Positions 12,705-26,700 of a stretch of DNA of 64,000 bases are shown here, piece by piece (positions within the stretch are counted from its first letter, which is position 1; each line of letters begins with the position of its first letter). The notes under the pieces were generated by a model. That model ran no database searches and was not told the DNA's origin. It worked only from the letters and a program-made list of their open reading frames with translations. Both the position numbers and the translations under genes were made by a program. This stretch comes from Lingula anatina. Taxonomy: Eukaryota > Brachiopoda > Lingulata > Lingulida > Lingulidae. Location of the stretch: positions 94,969 to 158,968 of the forward strand of contig NW_019775593.1 of the NCBI RefSeq assembly GCF_001039355.2, read 5' to 3'.

Positions 12705-15700
12705 CTGAAGCACAAAAAGAATGCAAAGTGACTTAGGAGAGAATTACGCACAGTGACTGGGTACCCTTGTGGACCAAAATAGAAGACAACTGATGGCAGT
12801 TTTATCAAACAAGGCACTTTTTTCATAATGTATGCGATTCCTCCTTACTTCTTGACTAGTCATTTTAAACCAATTTCTCTTTTTTAACAAAGCCAATTTG
12901 ATTGTTCTACTTAAGGGTGTGCTAAGCTTTGATCAGTGTGGCAAAGTATGCTTATATTTCTTCCTACAAAAGTATCACTGACATCACTTTAAATAAAAAA
13001 ATATAGCACAACAAACAGGAATGCACACAAAATAAAGTGAAATCTTAAGTTGGCAAATTCTAAAATCTGTCTCTCTGATTTTTTACTTAAAACAGTTTGA
13101 AAAAACTAAAAAGTCAGAATTAATTTTATGCAAAATGTACACATATTTCATGCAATCTGAAATCAATATAAATACTTATAACAAAAGTATGTACTTTCAG
13201 TTAATTTATAAACCATAAATTACTTGCATTATCATCTATTAAAACATCATGAGTGAATTTTAAGCTTAAATGCATAACTTTATGACAGGTTACAGAGACT
13301 GTTGACTATGAGGCTTCTTCGGTCATTCGAGACGTTTGAATGACCTCATCCAAGAAGTAAAAATGCTGACATTGTTGCCCAAATAGGCAAATGACTTTTC
13401 TGAATACAGTTGTCTGGCATTTTTTTGCTGCTGACTAACATTAAAAAAAGAAGGATAACAATAAAATTCTGTAGTGTTAAAATCTTTGCAAACATTTTTT
13501 CTGAGGGAAAGGAGAGCCAAGTGAATGTGAGTAAATTTTTTCACACAAGTAAAATCAAATTGGGGCAAAAGTTTGGGAGGGCACTTTCCTGAAGGATAAT
13601 TGCCCAAAAACCTATCATCACCCCCTGAGATAACCGAAATCCACAAAAAAAAAAAAAAAAAAAAAAATTAATGAAAAAAAAAATATCAATAAAATTAATA
13701 AGCAAAGAGTGCACAGGTTAAAGGACAACAATTTACAGATCTTCATTTTAATCAATCTTACCCACAACTCTTGTTGTTGTCAACCCTGCCTTGTCCGCTG
13801 TATCCCCACAAAAATTTGGAATATCCTAAAACAAAAGAAAGCGATCATATCAACTTATGATAATCACAAACCAAAGCAAAGGGTCATCAACTTCTTATCT
13901 TGTTTTTCAATCAAAAAAATGGGTTGGGGCAAAAACCTTCAGCTACAGATCATAATACCTTGACTTTGCTGTGAAGAATGCATTTCTACTCAGCTCTCTT
14001 TCTTACCCTGGTGATGAGAATGATTCATGCACCATAAACGTGTGTAGTGCGCTGTTAATGGTCCATGCCTACGGACAAAAGGTCCCTTTCCAATGTAGTC
14101 AGCTTTGAGTGCCCTTTGATTTTCAGGATGAAGAAAACAATTTCTATGTGGGGGAAGACCCCTATTGCAGACAGTACAATATAAACAGGAAGAGTTGACC
14201 CTAACTTGAATAGAGACTTTTCCATGTACCATTTTATAGTTCACTTTGTGGGTGCCAACTATGTTGTGAAACCAACACACATTCATCTACGAGCATTTGC
14301 ATGCAAAGTTGCTCTAGTCCACTTCCGAGGATCTTGCACCAAGTGAACTTATACTAATTTTATGTTTTGATAACAATCAAAGAAGGAAACTCTTCAAATA
14401 AAATATGTATACTTTAACCACTGTACAGCAAACTAAAAGAGGGGATCATTCCTAACAATCATGCTTATAAAAAATTATCCATTTAAAAACAAAATTTTCT
14501 TTCTTCACATTTTTTTTAATTGTAGTTGTCTATAAAAACATATATATATGTTAAGCCGTATTAGAACCAAGCAATTAAAATCTTTAGCACTACTGACTAA
14601 AAAAATGGAAAAAAAATCTTTCCATGAACCATTTCAGCCCTCAGATCGATTGTTTCTATATTTAAACCCAAATCTTTTCCACTAATTTATCTAACACTTC
14701 CTCCCAGACAGATGACCAAGTCCAGTCTACTATAATTTGACCAAATCACACCACTATGTCTGAAGAAGACCTATTCTCCCTCCTTAATGATACATTGACA
14801 TGTGAGTTGCCAGCTCTTCCTCAGAATCAGTTAACCTGATAATAAAAAGCCTAAAGGGTGTGCCTTTACGATGCATGCCAACAATTATGCCTTCATGCTT
14901 GTCACTTTCCAAACATTAAAATCAAAGCCAAAAACATGACACTGGCAAGCACTGACCCACACTTTCTAAAAAGTTAACTAACTTGCAGGTTGGCAATACT
15001 CGTCCATCACAGTGATTCACTTTCAATACATATTTAAAGATCATTAAGGAGGTTCTTCCCAAAGTCTGATAACAATGCTTTTTCAGGATTAAGCAAATTA
15101 ATAATTAATCAATAATAAATCTAGCCACATTAAAACTAAAATTAAACAGATGTTCTAACTTCTAGACCTACATTGTTTTCTAAATGTTCTAACTTCTACA
15201 CCTACACTGAATCTCAAATTGTATTCATCTATTCATTTTCAACTTTTTTTTCATTCTGCACACCCTTTCCTTTTTTATGCGTATTCTGTATAGCTATTTA
15301 TTTAAAATATATAAGTAGCAATATGTGATCTCTGTTTGACATTGGTCACTGAGTTGTGAGATATTATAATATAAATTCAGCAGCTCATCCATCCTGTCAA
15401 CAGCCATGGACTGTTTTTACAGCTGTTATCAGTTCTCTATTAGGGAAATTGTTTCAAATCATGTCATCTTTGAGAAGGAATAAATAAGTGATTTTTCTTT
15501 TTACTAAGTTCCATCTGCATAGAATTTAGATTAAAGAAAAATCAAGTTATAGACGTTCAATGTTACAAATAATTTTTTAAAATCTCAGTTTTTCGATGTT
15601 AAAATAAATTAAATCTAAAACCTATTTATTAGAAACATTCCAAAAAGAGTCAATCAAGTTTTCATTTCCAGTAAATTTTTGATATCTAAAAAGCACTTGC

Positions 15701-17574
15701 TTATGACTTTTATGTTTTAAAAAACTAAATTTCTGTTATAAATGCAAATTCCTAAAGAAATAGTACAGAAGCTGGATGTGTTAACTAAGTATCAAGTATA
15801 AAGTCATAAGGCAAATATTTATGTTGGGGAAAACTAGTTCATCTTATATAACTGAAGTTTATTGAAAACCAGTTCACCCATTTGGCACTATACCTGATAG
15901 AGTAATATCCCCACACCCCCAAATTCTTAAATGAAAAGGTGCCATGTAACATGTCCTAAAAACCAAGCCTTTAATGTATTGGGCTAGTCATACATTCATA
16001 TTACATAATCTTAACTTTGGTTGCTGGGTAAGCATTCTGATGGTACCTGCATAGTTAGCCACAGGGGAGATTCCCCTAAATGATGAATCACAATTGTTCT
16101 GCATTTCTGATGCCTTTGCATCTGTACATCTAGCTTTATACTTTAAGTAAATATTTTCACCATTCATTTCTATTCATTTGCATACTAACAAGACGGTACA
16201 AGAATATTTTCTAAATTACTTAAAGGCTATTAAGGGGCAAATATGTTGCACAAAATAATCCAATTTAACTGTCTCTGAAAATGTCCTTTTCCTTATTTCC
16301 CCTTGCTGTCCACAGTCAACTTCCATCTTTCGTTCACTGACTATAATTTCAAAATGTTTTCTTTATCGATTTTGAATTTCTTCTAGTCTGATTGAACTAT
16401 ATTGGTATGACTTATTCATAAATTTTTAAAAACTAAACCTTTAAAAAGTTGGATAAAAAATCGAAATCTTTTCTTAAGAGACTAAACCTGATTTTATCTA
16501 GGAGGCATAGCAATCCTTCATTTTAAGTGTTTTGTCTCTTTAAACAATTTTAACCTTTTTTTACCATCATCACACAAGAGTCAATGAAAAAACCTATTTC
16601 ATCAAAGTATTATACATCACACTCAAAGCATATAATATATCAGACTACACTCATAAAAACAAAACTGCCTTCCCACTGATACAAAAAAATTCTTCTAAAT
16701 TAACAAACATTTCTTTTAGTGGATGTGTAATAAATGTCTAAGAAAATTGCTGATAGTATTCATGTAAAAAAGAATGTAATGGTGAATCGCAGGTGGTTGT
16801 AATGTAAATTCCTCCACAGTTAAACGGGCATCTGAGAGAAAATAGCCATCAAACCTCAATTCAGAGCCAAGAACAAAACAGCCTTAATTTATACGTATAT
16901 AATATATTAAACTAGCTAGCGCTGCTCTGACAGAACTAGGAGATAACGTTTATGGTATCGCCTGTAGACGACAGTAACACGCATTTCTTGTCATTATGCA
17001 TGAAACAGTAAATAGTGGAAGAATTCCGGCTGGGTAGCAGTCAGTCGCCGTTAAATTAGGCCATTATGATGTGTGACCCAAATGACAAAAACTTTAACAG
17101 GTATGCCCAGGTCCCAAAAAACTTATTGCCACTAATCAAATAGTTAATTCTTAGTAAGCGCCGATTTAAGAACATGGTGAAGCACATTTCTATATACATT
17201 CTAATGATACCAGTTAACCAGGCGACGGCGATAACGGGTAGGGTCCCAAAAATCCCCTGATGGGTGACGAGGATTTCCCCGGTACTGAATAAAGGGGTAC
17301 GGAGCAGACAAAATGGCGACGATGCAAAAAAAGGTGATTATGGGGTCATCTTGCTCACCTTCTGTTTTCTGCTGTCTTTTGGCTCCAATCCCGTTTAGGG
17401 ACGGCCAGTTGAGTGCATTCCGGCAAGCTGTAAATGCTCGAAATACTTTTACCAACTTTTCCGATGCGATACAACTTCTCTCTTTGCCAAAACTTCTCTC
17501 CGCACGCCTGTTACAAGGCAGACATCTTTTTTCTTTGTGGAGTGCCCACGCGGATGAAGATAAGAAGCACTTAC
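12705..17574 (-). other. 5' UTR intron of the E-protein gene
   Basis: AT-rich, with no supported coding exon. Two exon-like frames on the minus strand (13,759-13,824 and 13,990-14,286) end at good donors, but the downstream E-protein exon cannot be read in frame from any upstream exon because of its in-frame stop. At best they would be untranslated or alternative exons. Long A tracts sit at 13,646-13,668. Confidence 0.5.
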
Positions 17575-17760
17575 TACAAATAACAAGTGAAATATTTCCC
17601 ATAGACGCTGTCAACGTCCTCTTTGGTCTTTGGTGCTTTCCCTCATATGAATTAGATGTCAAAGGTAGTTTTTGTGCCGAAGTAGCACCCTAATCAACGT
17701 TTGGTTGACATTAAGGGACTATATCTAGAGCTCACGTAGCCATTGTGTACATTGAGTACA
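17575..17760 (-). other. Probable 5' UTR exon of the E-protein gene
   Basis: On the minus strand a consensus donor (ATTTGTA then GTAAGTGC) occurs at 17,574 within a CpG-richer stretch. The next minus-strand coding exon downstream (12,627-12,704) has its own acceptor and an in-frame upstream stop, so it needs a non-coding first exon, and this is the best candidate. The 5' end is a guess. A short frame MGNISLVIC reaches the donor and would be an upstream ORF. Confidence 0.4.
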
Positions 17761-18700
17761 CCGGTTTAATGTTTTTATGTTTCTACTACACGAGGGCGCT
17801 GTGAGGCAAGCATGATTGACAGAAGGCATATTCTCGACCAATCAAATCAAAGAACAAGCCCAGAAGGTGGGTGCTCCACGTGCCACGGCGCCAGAGTGTC
17901 TCGTTCATTTCAAAAGGTACATATAGTGGCTACATATGAATTTAGTGAAGTATGGAAGTGAAACAAATTTGATTTGAAGTGAAATATCAGAAGTATTTTT
18001 TAAAAGTTTGCTTCTAATACGCCTTTTACAATTGGGTGACAGCAGTTAAACGAATTGTTTAATCGTTAGATTATACATGCTTAGCTCCACTTAGTATATT
18101 AGAAAAAATGAATACAGATAAATGTAATTGGCTTAAACCTCAGAAATTTTAAGACACAATTTTCAAAACCTAATTTATCTTTAAAGAAAATCTAATCTCT
18201 TAGTTGCCATTTCACTTTTTTCTTCTGAATTTGGATTAAAAAATCAAACAATGGCAGCGACGGATATGCAGCTATTCTCCATTTTTTATTTCTTTTGTTA
18301 TTTTTTTTCTTTAATTCCTTTATTTATTAATATCTTTATTTATTTCTAAATTTTATTTAAGATCAGTATAATAAACTGCGGATTTTTGGCCACTTAGAAG
18401 ACCAGGTTGAATCTTTCCGTCAGGATCGGGATTCATTCTGTCGCCTATAACAGAGTCTGTCTGCCGCGTTCGTTGTCAATCTGAAGTTCACGAATATGTC
18501 ACCTTTCTCAATTTATCTCCGAGCTTAATGACTGTGCTGCATTGTTTCCCGTAACTAATACTTAAAACTGTCTGTCGCTGTGTACATGATTTAATGAGGT
18601 CGAAAGTAGTGCAATCTATTCCTGCCACAAGTAGCTGCCACAGGTAGTATTTACAAGATTGCCGACGCGATACTGTTTACAAGCGACAGGCATCACCTGT
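17600..18700. promoter_or_regulatory. CpG-richer promoter-like region
   Basis: CG dinucleotides are rare in most of the window but frequent from about 16.9 to 18.7 kb. A CCAAT box (gaccaatcaaatcaa) lies near 17,840. The region sits between the inferred E-protein 5' exon and the 3' end of MYCBPAP, so it is the natural promoter for the minus-strand E-protein gene. Confidence 0.4.
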
Positions 18701-19547
18701 ATGCAAACTAGTTGCATACAAACGTACAATGGTGATGAGTTTGCAGATGAACACGCTATCTTCATGTTCTGCCAATTTTAAAGTAGTTTCTTTAATTAAT
18801 CCATTTAGTTACATCAGAAAAAATCAGCGACTACGTTTCTGATGATGCAATTCCATGCAGGTGTCCCATATGAGGAAAGGCTACGCAATAGCAGAAAAAA
18901 GGATTCATTACAGATGTTCAAATTGGGTGCAAATTACCTCTGCAGAAACTGTGTATTTAAATTACCATTAGATACACGTACACAATATCGTTACACACCT
19001 TCTGAAGATATATGTCTGAACTAATCAAGAGAAAACCGAAGGACGGCTAATCTGTATTGAGGTGATATGTTCACTTTCACTTCACTGAAATGTCCATAAT
19101 CTTCTTTGCAAGTAACGCACACGCACGCTTTGAGTCACGTCATCCATAACACCCATCTACTGGTTATTAAAAAGAGAGAGAGAGAGAGAGAGAGAGAAAA
19201 ACAGTATCTGTTTGTCTCTGATGTAGCTGTAGTAATTTACATACAGGTATGAATGCACACGATTACCTGTTTTAATTTATATGTCTAAAAAAAGTTGAAT
19301 GTCAATAACAAAAGGTCCTTTGAATTTACATGTAGAAATTACAGTGTGCATATGGCAGTAGCTGAATTAACCATTTAAAAACTAGTTTTAGGTGAAATAT
19401 TTGAAAGAATTGCCTTTGCTTCAAAAAAGTAAAGGTTGAAGCACCTTTTTATGTATAAAGGATCAGGCTAAAAGATTTTTAAGAAGAAAAAAGGTAAGCA
19501 TTTTTGCTATATTGTCTCTTTGGTCCCTATTTGTTGAAGAAGAGTCA

Positions 19548-19636
<89 letters not shown>

Positions 19637-20782
19637 TGGATGTCAGTTGCTAGGTGACTATATCTACATATATGGTTTAAAATGGCAGTACTTTTGGCTC
19701 TCAGTACTGATTGAGATAAATTGAAATGACAAATGAGTTACATTAAAAAAATTTACTATACTTAATTTACAAGTACTTATGCCACTGTGGATCTACAGGT
19801 GTGTGTGTAATTATTCGTATTTTTCTTATTTTTTCTGACAATTTATTGATAATTTCCACAGGTAATAATTGGTGATTTATTGATTTAAATCAAATGTAAG
19901 CCACAAAGATTTCAAGACACCAAGTTATTAACAAGCATAACAGACACGTTTAACATTTGGTCAACTGCTATTGCTGCCTATGACTTTATTAAATACTTTT
20001 GTATAAATTTTGTGATAATGAATTTATTAAATAATATTACTTTTTTTCAAAATATAGTGCTGATTTAAAATAAACTTTTACAAAATAAAAACAAATCACA
20101 GATTGCAATTTACACATAGAATTTATTTAACCAAAATTTATGAATCAATACAAGTTTAATCCTTTAACCACTAAAAAAATGGTAAGTAAAATAATCATAA
20201 TAAAATGGACAGATGAATGCAAAATGGACATTTCAGAAGGAGCTACAGCATGCCGTCAGTTACCCCCAGGGGTGCAGTGTTGTTTATTATTTGTCCTCGT
20301 TGCCATAACAACCTGTTTCACACCTGTTCCTTCAAAAGATTATATGGAAAGCAGGGTCTATTAATTGAACTAAAAATAGAACTTCTGCTACCTGTAGCTG
20401 TCCTGGCATTATGACAGTGAAAAAAGGTGAACATCTGGAAAATATAACTACTCTCATTGCATAAAGTCTGCAACATATTTCATATGCACTTTTTTTTTCT
20501 GGTAACCAGTAAGTGAATGAACAGGAAACCACTGTAGATCAACTGGAGTTCAAATAGCATGTGGTAAAACCAAACCCTTACCAATGACTTATCACAGATC
20601 AATTAAAAATTTGTTTATTTGTGCAAAGATGCTTGCTAGCATTTCTTAGGCTCGATGCGGTCACGAAAAAACATTACTCGAAGTAATTATTCCAGTGGGT
20701 TATTTTTTGGTCTTTTTGATTTCTTTTGCCCTCAAAAATCCTTTTTGGTTTTTCTGTTCTGATTTGTGTGTTGTCCATTTTT
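18701..20782. other. Intergenic region and MYCBPAP 3' UTR
   Basis: No gene is supported. The part nearest 20,782 must contain the MYCBPAP 3' UTR; minus-strand AATAAA-type signals occur near 20,612 and 20,117, but I cannot choose between them. A compound microsatellite lies at 19,550. Confidence 0.5.
19550..19633. repeat. (TA)n(GA)n microsatellite
   Basis: About 44 bases of TA repeats run directly into about 40 bases of GA repeats. A smaller GA run lies at 19,173-19,196. Confidence 0.95.
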
Positions 20783-23700
20783 TTATCCCTGTAGTCCCAG
20801 CTTAGCTAAGGCAAGAACATCCTCATTTCTACGAATATCTTCAAACATATATGTGCTGCGGTCAACCATCTCACGTAGCAAGTTGTAAGTCTGAAAAAAA
20901 AATGTAAGTTTAGGGCTGAGATTTAAGAGCAATGGTGCAAAAACTTAACTTTCTCATTTTATGCTTATTTTCATTGATTGGATTTGGTGTTTATTTCTTT
21001 AATGCAGAAAGATTCATTATACTAGAAAACTGCATCACTTTAAAACATTCATTCATTTTTCTTTCAGTTGCTGTTATCCATTAAATCTCACATATTTCTA
21101 TGAAATACCAAGAATTGTTTTAATCACCAAGTCTGATGCAATTTGGAATGGGTACAGGGAGTACTGTATATCATTGTTTAGAGGTATTTCTAGCCTGCAG
21201 CATAAAATCACTACAGCATAAAGTCAACAGACTGAGTGCCCAGTGCCTCTGCAAAACTGTGCAGCCACTGATCATTAATTTTAAATGCCCAGTCCTTTCA
21301 TTTCAACTTTTTAAAATCATTATTTTTTAATCATTAATTCTTATGATTATGCAACACTTTATCTGCTGAAAAAAATACCTGAATGAAATTCAGTATTTTC
21401 TTGACTCGCGTGAAAACAATAAAGTGATGAACATATTCACCTGCACAGATAATTTTTCTTTGTATTTTCTATCCAATACTGGATCAACATCTGGTGCTGG
21501 GGTAAAGGCACTATTGCCCGTGTGAGGGGTAGCTGTTGCAGCTCTATCTCCCACCATGTCTTTCTGTGAAGAGGGTGTGGGGGCTTGTCGGCTGGGTGGC
21601 TTCTTAGGGCTGGCTGTCAGTTTTCCTCCCCCGCGATCCTTGTCTTTGCCACTCTGTAAATAGATTTGTATTTTTTTTTTACTTTCAAGTGGAATTAATT
21701 TATATAAGTGAATAAACCACATTAAAAACTATGTCATGTCTTAAAATTTAATCTTGTGTTTGAAATGTGGCTTCTAGATGACAATAAAGAGATCTCTCGA
21801 TCAATGGTCTTTTTCATGTAACCAAAATTGCCTATGTGAATAAAGATCATGTAATATACAGCACAGTATATATATAGTGAGAGGAATATATAGTAAGAAA
21901 AATTTTAAAGGTTCTTTGAAGGGAAAATTTAAAAAACACCATGAAAATTAGTTTCATTGCACTACACAGGCCTGTAGACAGCAATTTCAAAGGGGGGGGG
22001 GGGGGTTCGTTTTCTGAAAAAGTGGACCTTTTACCATAAAATCCTCAAGTACATAGGTCAAATTTTACCCAGAGTGGATCTTTTCCTAGCAAAAAGGGTG
22101 GTTCTTTCGAACCCCCCGAACCCCCCCTGGCTACGGGCCTGCTACAACAAGTTGCTTGTTCTACCTTACCTCTTACAGCACCACAGATACCTTTTAAACA
22201 TACCTTAGGGACATATTGTTATGAACTATATATCTTTCAGTGTAAATAATTGATATGATTGAACTCCCAATATGCATTTCAAAGCTTTTATTAATTAACT
22301 TGGCAGACAGACAGGGATTTGGCAATGATTCAAAAAGTGTTAAATATTACTGTACTTACATCTTTCTCTTTACCCTTGGGTGTTTTTGCATCTTTTCCTC
22401 CTTTCTGCCCTGCTTTGGAATCCTTTTTTGAATCCTGACCCCGACCAGCCTTTTGTGCTAAAGACAACAAATATATGTTTTTTATCCAAGTTACATCAAC
22501 AACAAAATCTAAAATTATTCCTTGTTATTGCTTAATCAACTCTAACATTTGACTTAATCCTAAATTCAGAAAAAAAATAACCTTGGAAACACCATAAAAA
22601 GAATTCATTGCTAACTTTTAGATAATTTTGGCTGACATGCCAGGTCTCATCTGTAAAGTTGAATATCAATTTCAGAAGATGGGAGTTATAAAAACATCTG
22701 CTTTGGAAAGATGTCAACAATTTTTTGCTGTGATGTGGCATATGTGCCCTACAAGTCATCAATTCAGAGGAGATGAAAGGCATTCTACACTTACAACTAG
22801 TTTTGCAGTAAAGGACTCTTCACAATAAACTGTATGTTTGCCTTACTATTTGTGAATGAAGACATGCCCATCAATTACATTTTTCCCTACATAAGAAACT
22901 ACTTCCAAATTCTCCTGTTTCAAAAAAAAAAAAAAAAAAAAAAAAAACTATCCATTAATTGGGAATGCATGATTTCCAACTTTGGCAGTCGATTAAAAAA
23001 TTATCACTGGGCTTGTTATTTTTAGTGGAATCATAATCAAGTCATTGTGAACTGTTTTATTTTCACTGACAGGACATGAAATCTTTGTTCCGCGATTTAC
23101 TTTACAAGGTACAGAGGAGCACCACATAACAGCAGAAAAATTGAAGGCACATGTGCTTTAAGCACAAAGTGGTAAGCATGTTTTTTTTAAGGTTCTATGC
23201 TTATCTATGTTGGTTATTCAATTTCGGGCTTCAAGCTTTTACTATTTTCCCCAAAGTTAGGAGCTCTAGAATATACTAGTAAATACAATAATGGTTTGCT
23301 TAGTGACAGAGTTTAAGCTTTATCATAAATATGTAATTTACAAACTGCAATGAAATATGTAATGTAAATTCTTTTAATAATTCTCAGCATTCTGATTCAT
23401 TTTATCTTTTAATCCAAACATCTATAATGATATATATGTACAAAACATTACAGTTAAATCTCTATCGTATAAACTATACGCATATGTACTGACAAAAAAG
23501 ATTAAGAAATTGTGTTGAATACATGACAACTAAAATAGATCGTACTCATGCAAATACTACCCAAGCATAACATATTCAATGTTACTCTTATAGCAATTAC
23601 TTACGCTGATTTTTAATAAGTTGATTAATGGAAGTGAACAGGCAGGATCATAGACAAAGTGATGTTAATGCTAAGATCAAAGGAAACATTGTGAGGAAAT

Positions 23701-26700
23701 TGGTAATCACTCCTGAGTAATCATTTGTGCACAACTACATATATTACTCTAAACCAGGATAAGCAGATGTAACTGTTTGGGGTGGGTTGAGGGGGGGATG
23801 GGGGGTGTACTGATAATTAGTTACGCTAATAGTATCTATACATTTATTTGTCATTTTCCTAGTTCAGTTTTTTTCCAGTTTAAGACTACTGACTTGATGC
23901 TCCATCAAAAATGTAATGGCATCCATAAAAAGTTTCTGGGAGATGTGATGAAGTATTGAACAGTGTGACCTAACTGCCACCTGTGCCACTTTTTTTAAAA
24001 GTGTGTAAAGGTACAAGAAATATGGTTGAACTATCAAGTTATATATACTAGTACACTGGAGCCTGCTCAGATTACCAAAATTAAAATCTAAATAGAAAGA
24101 AATGTCTGTTGTACTGTACAGTACATTTTACTTTAAAATTCAAAATACACATTTAAATTAAGCATTATCAATGGATTGGCCTTGTTGACAAATCATGTAC
24201 AAAACTGTACAAATTTGTGTATCAGAAATTTTGGTTGATGTTGAGAATCAGTCAAGGAAGGATAGGTTATTATTTATATAGTGGTATGATGGTATCAGTA
24301 ACAATCTCTGCTTTAGGATATCCTGGATATTGGTTAACACAGTTCCACAACAAATTGTGCAGTGTTAGTACTCATAACTCCCCTAAAAAGACAGATACTA
24401 CTGAGGATATTAAAGCTACTTCAGTTTCAAATGTGATATGTATATCAAAATGCCAGTGACTTTTCGTGGGTTCTTGGCAAAGATTTCCTGGATAATCAAC
24501 AAAATAGCATATATTATTCATTTACTGGTATATCCAGGGCTTACTGATTTAAAAGAACAAAACAGTTTTCATTTTTCTACAAATCTGCCATTCTTTTCCC
24601 GCTGTTCCTCTGATAATTACAATGTCTTTTGGTGATATCAATCTTCAATCAACATCTTTGACCCTCACAATGTCACTTAATGGACTTGAACCCATGTAAA
24701 GCCACAATATGTATGTGTTGGTGTATATGGTTTATGTGTTTGTACCCACTTACATGCACCAGGCCTCTCTGAATGGGAGGTATGCGGAGTACTATGAGCT
24801 GAACAAATAGGAGAACATGCAAACAGATAATGAAAACCTTCACCTAGTATAAGAGAACATTAACTATTATATTAGATACTAGTAGTATTTTTTTAAATGA
24901 AAATAGTAAGAAAAATCGGAGAACATTTGCAGAAACTTCAATAATATGTATTACATTCACACAAAATATTGTTGATATATTATATTATATTTAATGAACA
25001 GTGCAACTACACAATACATAAGAGTAGTTTTCTTGTTCATTTGTTATAGTTTAGTAAACCCTGCGACCATCACCACCTGTGGCGTGTTACTGGTAGTTGT
25101 CTCCAGGTTTAGTGTCTACAGATTACATTTTAATTGCTTGATATAATTAGAGAGTTATGATGGTAATAAAGACAGGACACTTTGTATCAATCATTCTGTG
25201 AGGTCAAATCCCGCTCTTTGTAATTCAAGAAATTACAGCAGTCAAATTATAGTTATCAAGTACACCAAATCATATAGCGCAAAAACCACTGTGCTGAAGT
25301 CACATTAGACGATTAAATCAGTGGTTTTTACTGATATCATGGTGGATCATATTGATAAGGTTAAGTTACACACTTATAAACTTTTTTGTCTTCAAAAAAG
25401 CTACAAAAATGTTATACAAATGAAAGAAATTTTCTATTTTAGAATAAGGTTATTTTTTGTTCAAAATATTATTCTATTATCCTGAAGTAATGATTAATAC
25501 AACATATGTCAGCATTAGTAATAAGGTAAATATCATAAAATAATACTCTTACACTTATATTTGTATAAGCGTCCTTATATGTACATTTATGTATATTAAT
25601 ATTAATGGTTATTGTTAGCAATAAGTAAGATTACTGCACACTGCTCGAGTCATTTACAAAATGAATATTTTATCCTGGTTTGTAATGCAAGCACTGAAGG
25701 TTACAGAATTTTATTTTTATGTCAAAATATGAAAGCAGTTCTATATATATCAGTCCTAGTGACTGGAAGCACCATGGCCCAAAAGCTCAGTCTGTCTTCT
25801 TCCCATTCTAAGAGAGTGCTACTATAGATGAAGTTCACTTACTCTTGCCTGACTTCGTGACTTTTCCTAAACGTGCAAAACAGTGATGTGTTTTTACTAA
25901 TCTATCAAACCACAATATGCAAGCTCTTACTAATGTGTCATCACTGAAATATGAACTACCTTTTTCTTCCACATTTAGCTAAAAGCAATTCCCAGTAAAA
26001 ATTGGATAATGTATTAAGTACACATGCAAAGGTAGCCTTCACAAAAATGATTTTCTATGACTCTCCAAATGGCACTTGTCAAAAATGTGATAATAAAGTA
26101 ACTTCCATGTTCACATTAAAGCAAAATAAATAAACAAAAATGAAAAATTACAATTTTCTTAAATAATTAGATTTAGTGATTATTTATTATGAAAATAAAT
26201 AAAATAAATTCTTATTATCAAAAATGATTTTGTAGATAACACGCTCTATCTCTCATATATCTACCACCACCACTAAGAAAATAAGAAACAAAATTAAATT
26301 GAAAATATGCATGATTATCCATAAGCATGCACAATAAATCTAAACTCTCACTATTGACTTAAAATCAGAAAAAAACAAAACAAAACGAAACCACATCAAT
26401 CAATGAGCAGCAATAATGCCTGTCAGCAGAAACGTATAAATTAATGCATATATTAAAAAAAAACTAAAAATTGAAATGATATATCAGTTCTATCAAAATG
26501 CACTTCCACTAGTTACAACTTACTACGATCAGGTTCACGTATAGTAGGCAACAAGCGCGCACTATTTTCTCTGGAGTTATCTCGACTATCTCTCCTTTGA
26601 GACTTCTCCGGAGAAAAGGGCGTTAGGCTGTCTTTTCTAAAGCCTTTCTCCGGAGAAGAGGCCAAAGAATCGAAAGAATCCACTGGTCACAAAGAGAAGC

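Noticed and set aside
13759-13824. Exon-like segment with TTTTAG acceptor and GTAAGA donor on the minus strand
   Set aside because: None of its frames connects to the E-protein exons. It may be an untranslated alternative exon, but the evidence is only splice-like sequence.
13990-14286. 98-codon minus frame with Cys/His spacing resembling a zinc finger and a good donor
   Set aside because: No ATG-supported start or acceptor could be fixed, and it cannot join the E-protein coding frame. Left as unexplained.
17201-17693. Long open frames on both strands (153 and 126 codons), the plus one starting ATGGCGACG
   Set aside because: The region is CpG-richer and stop-poor, so both strands are open. 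Neither frame resembles a known protein, and a minus-strand donor at 17,574 fits a 5' UTR exon better. A small plus-strand gene is not excluded.
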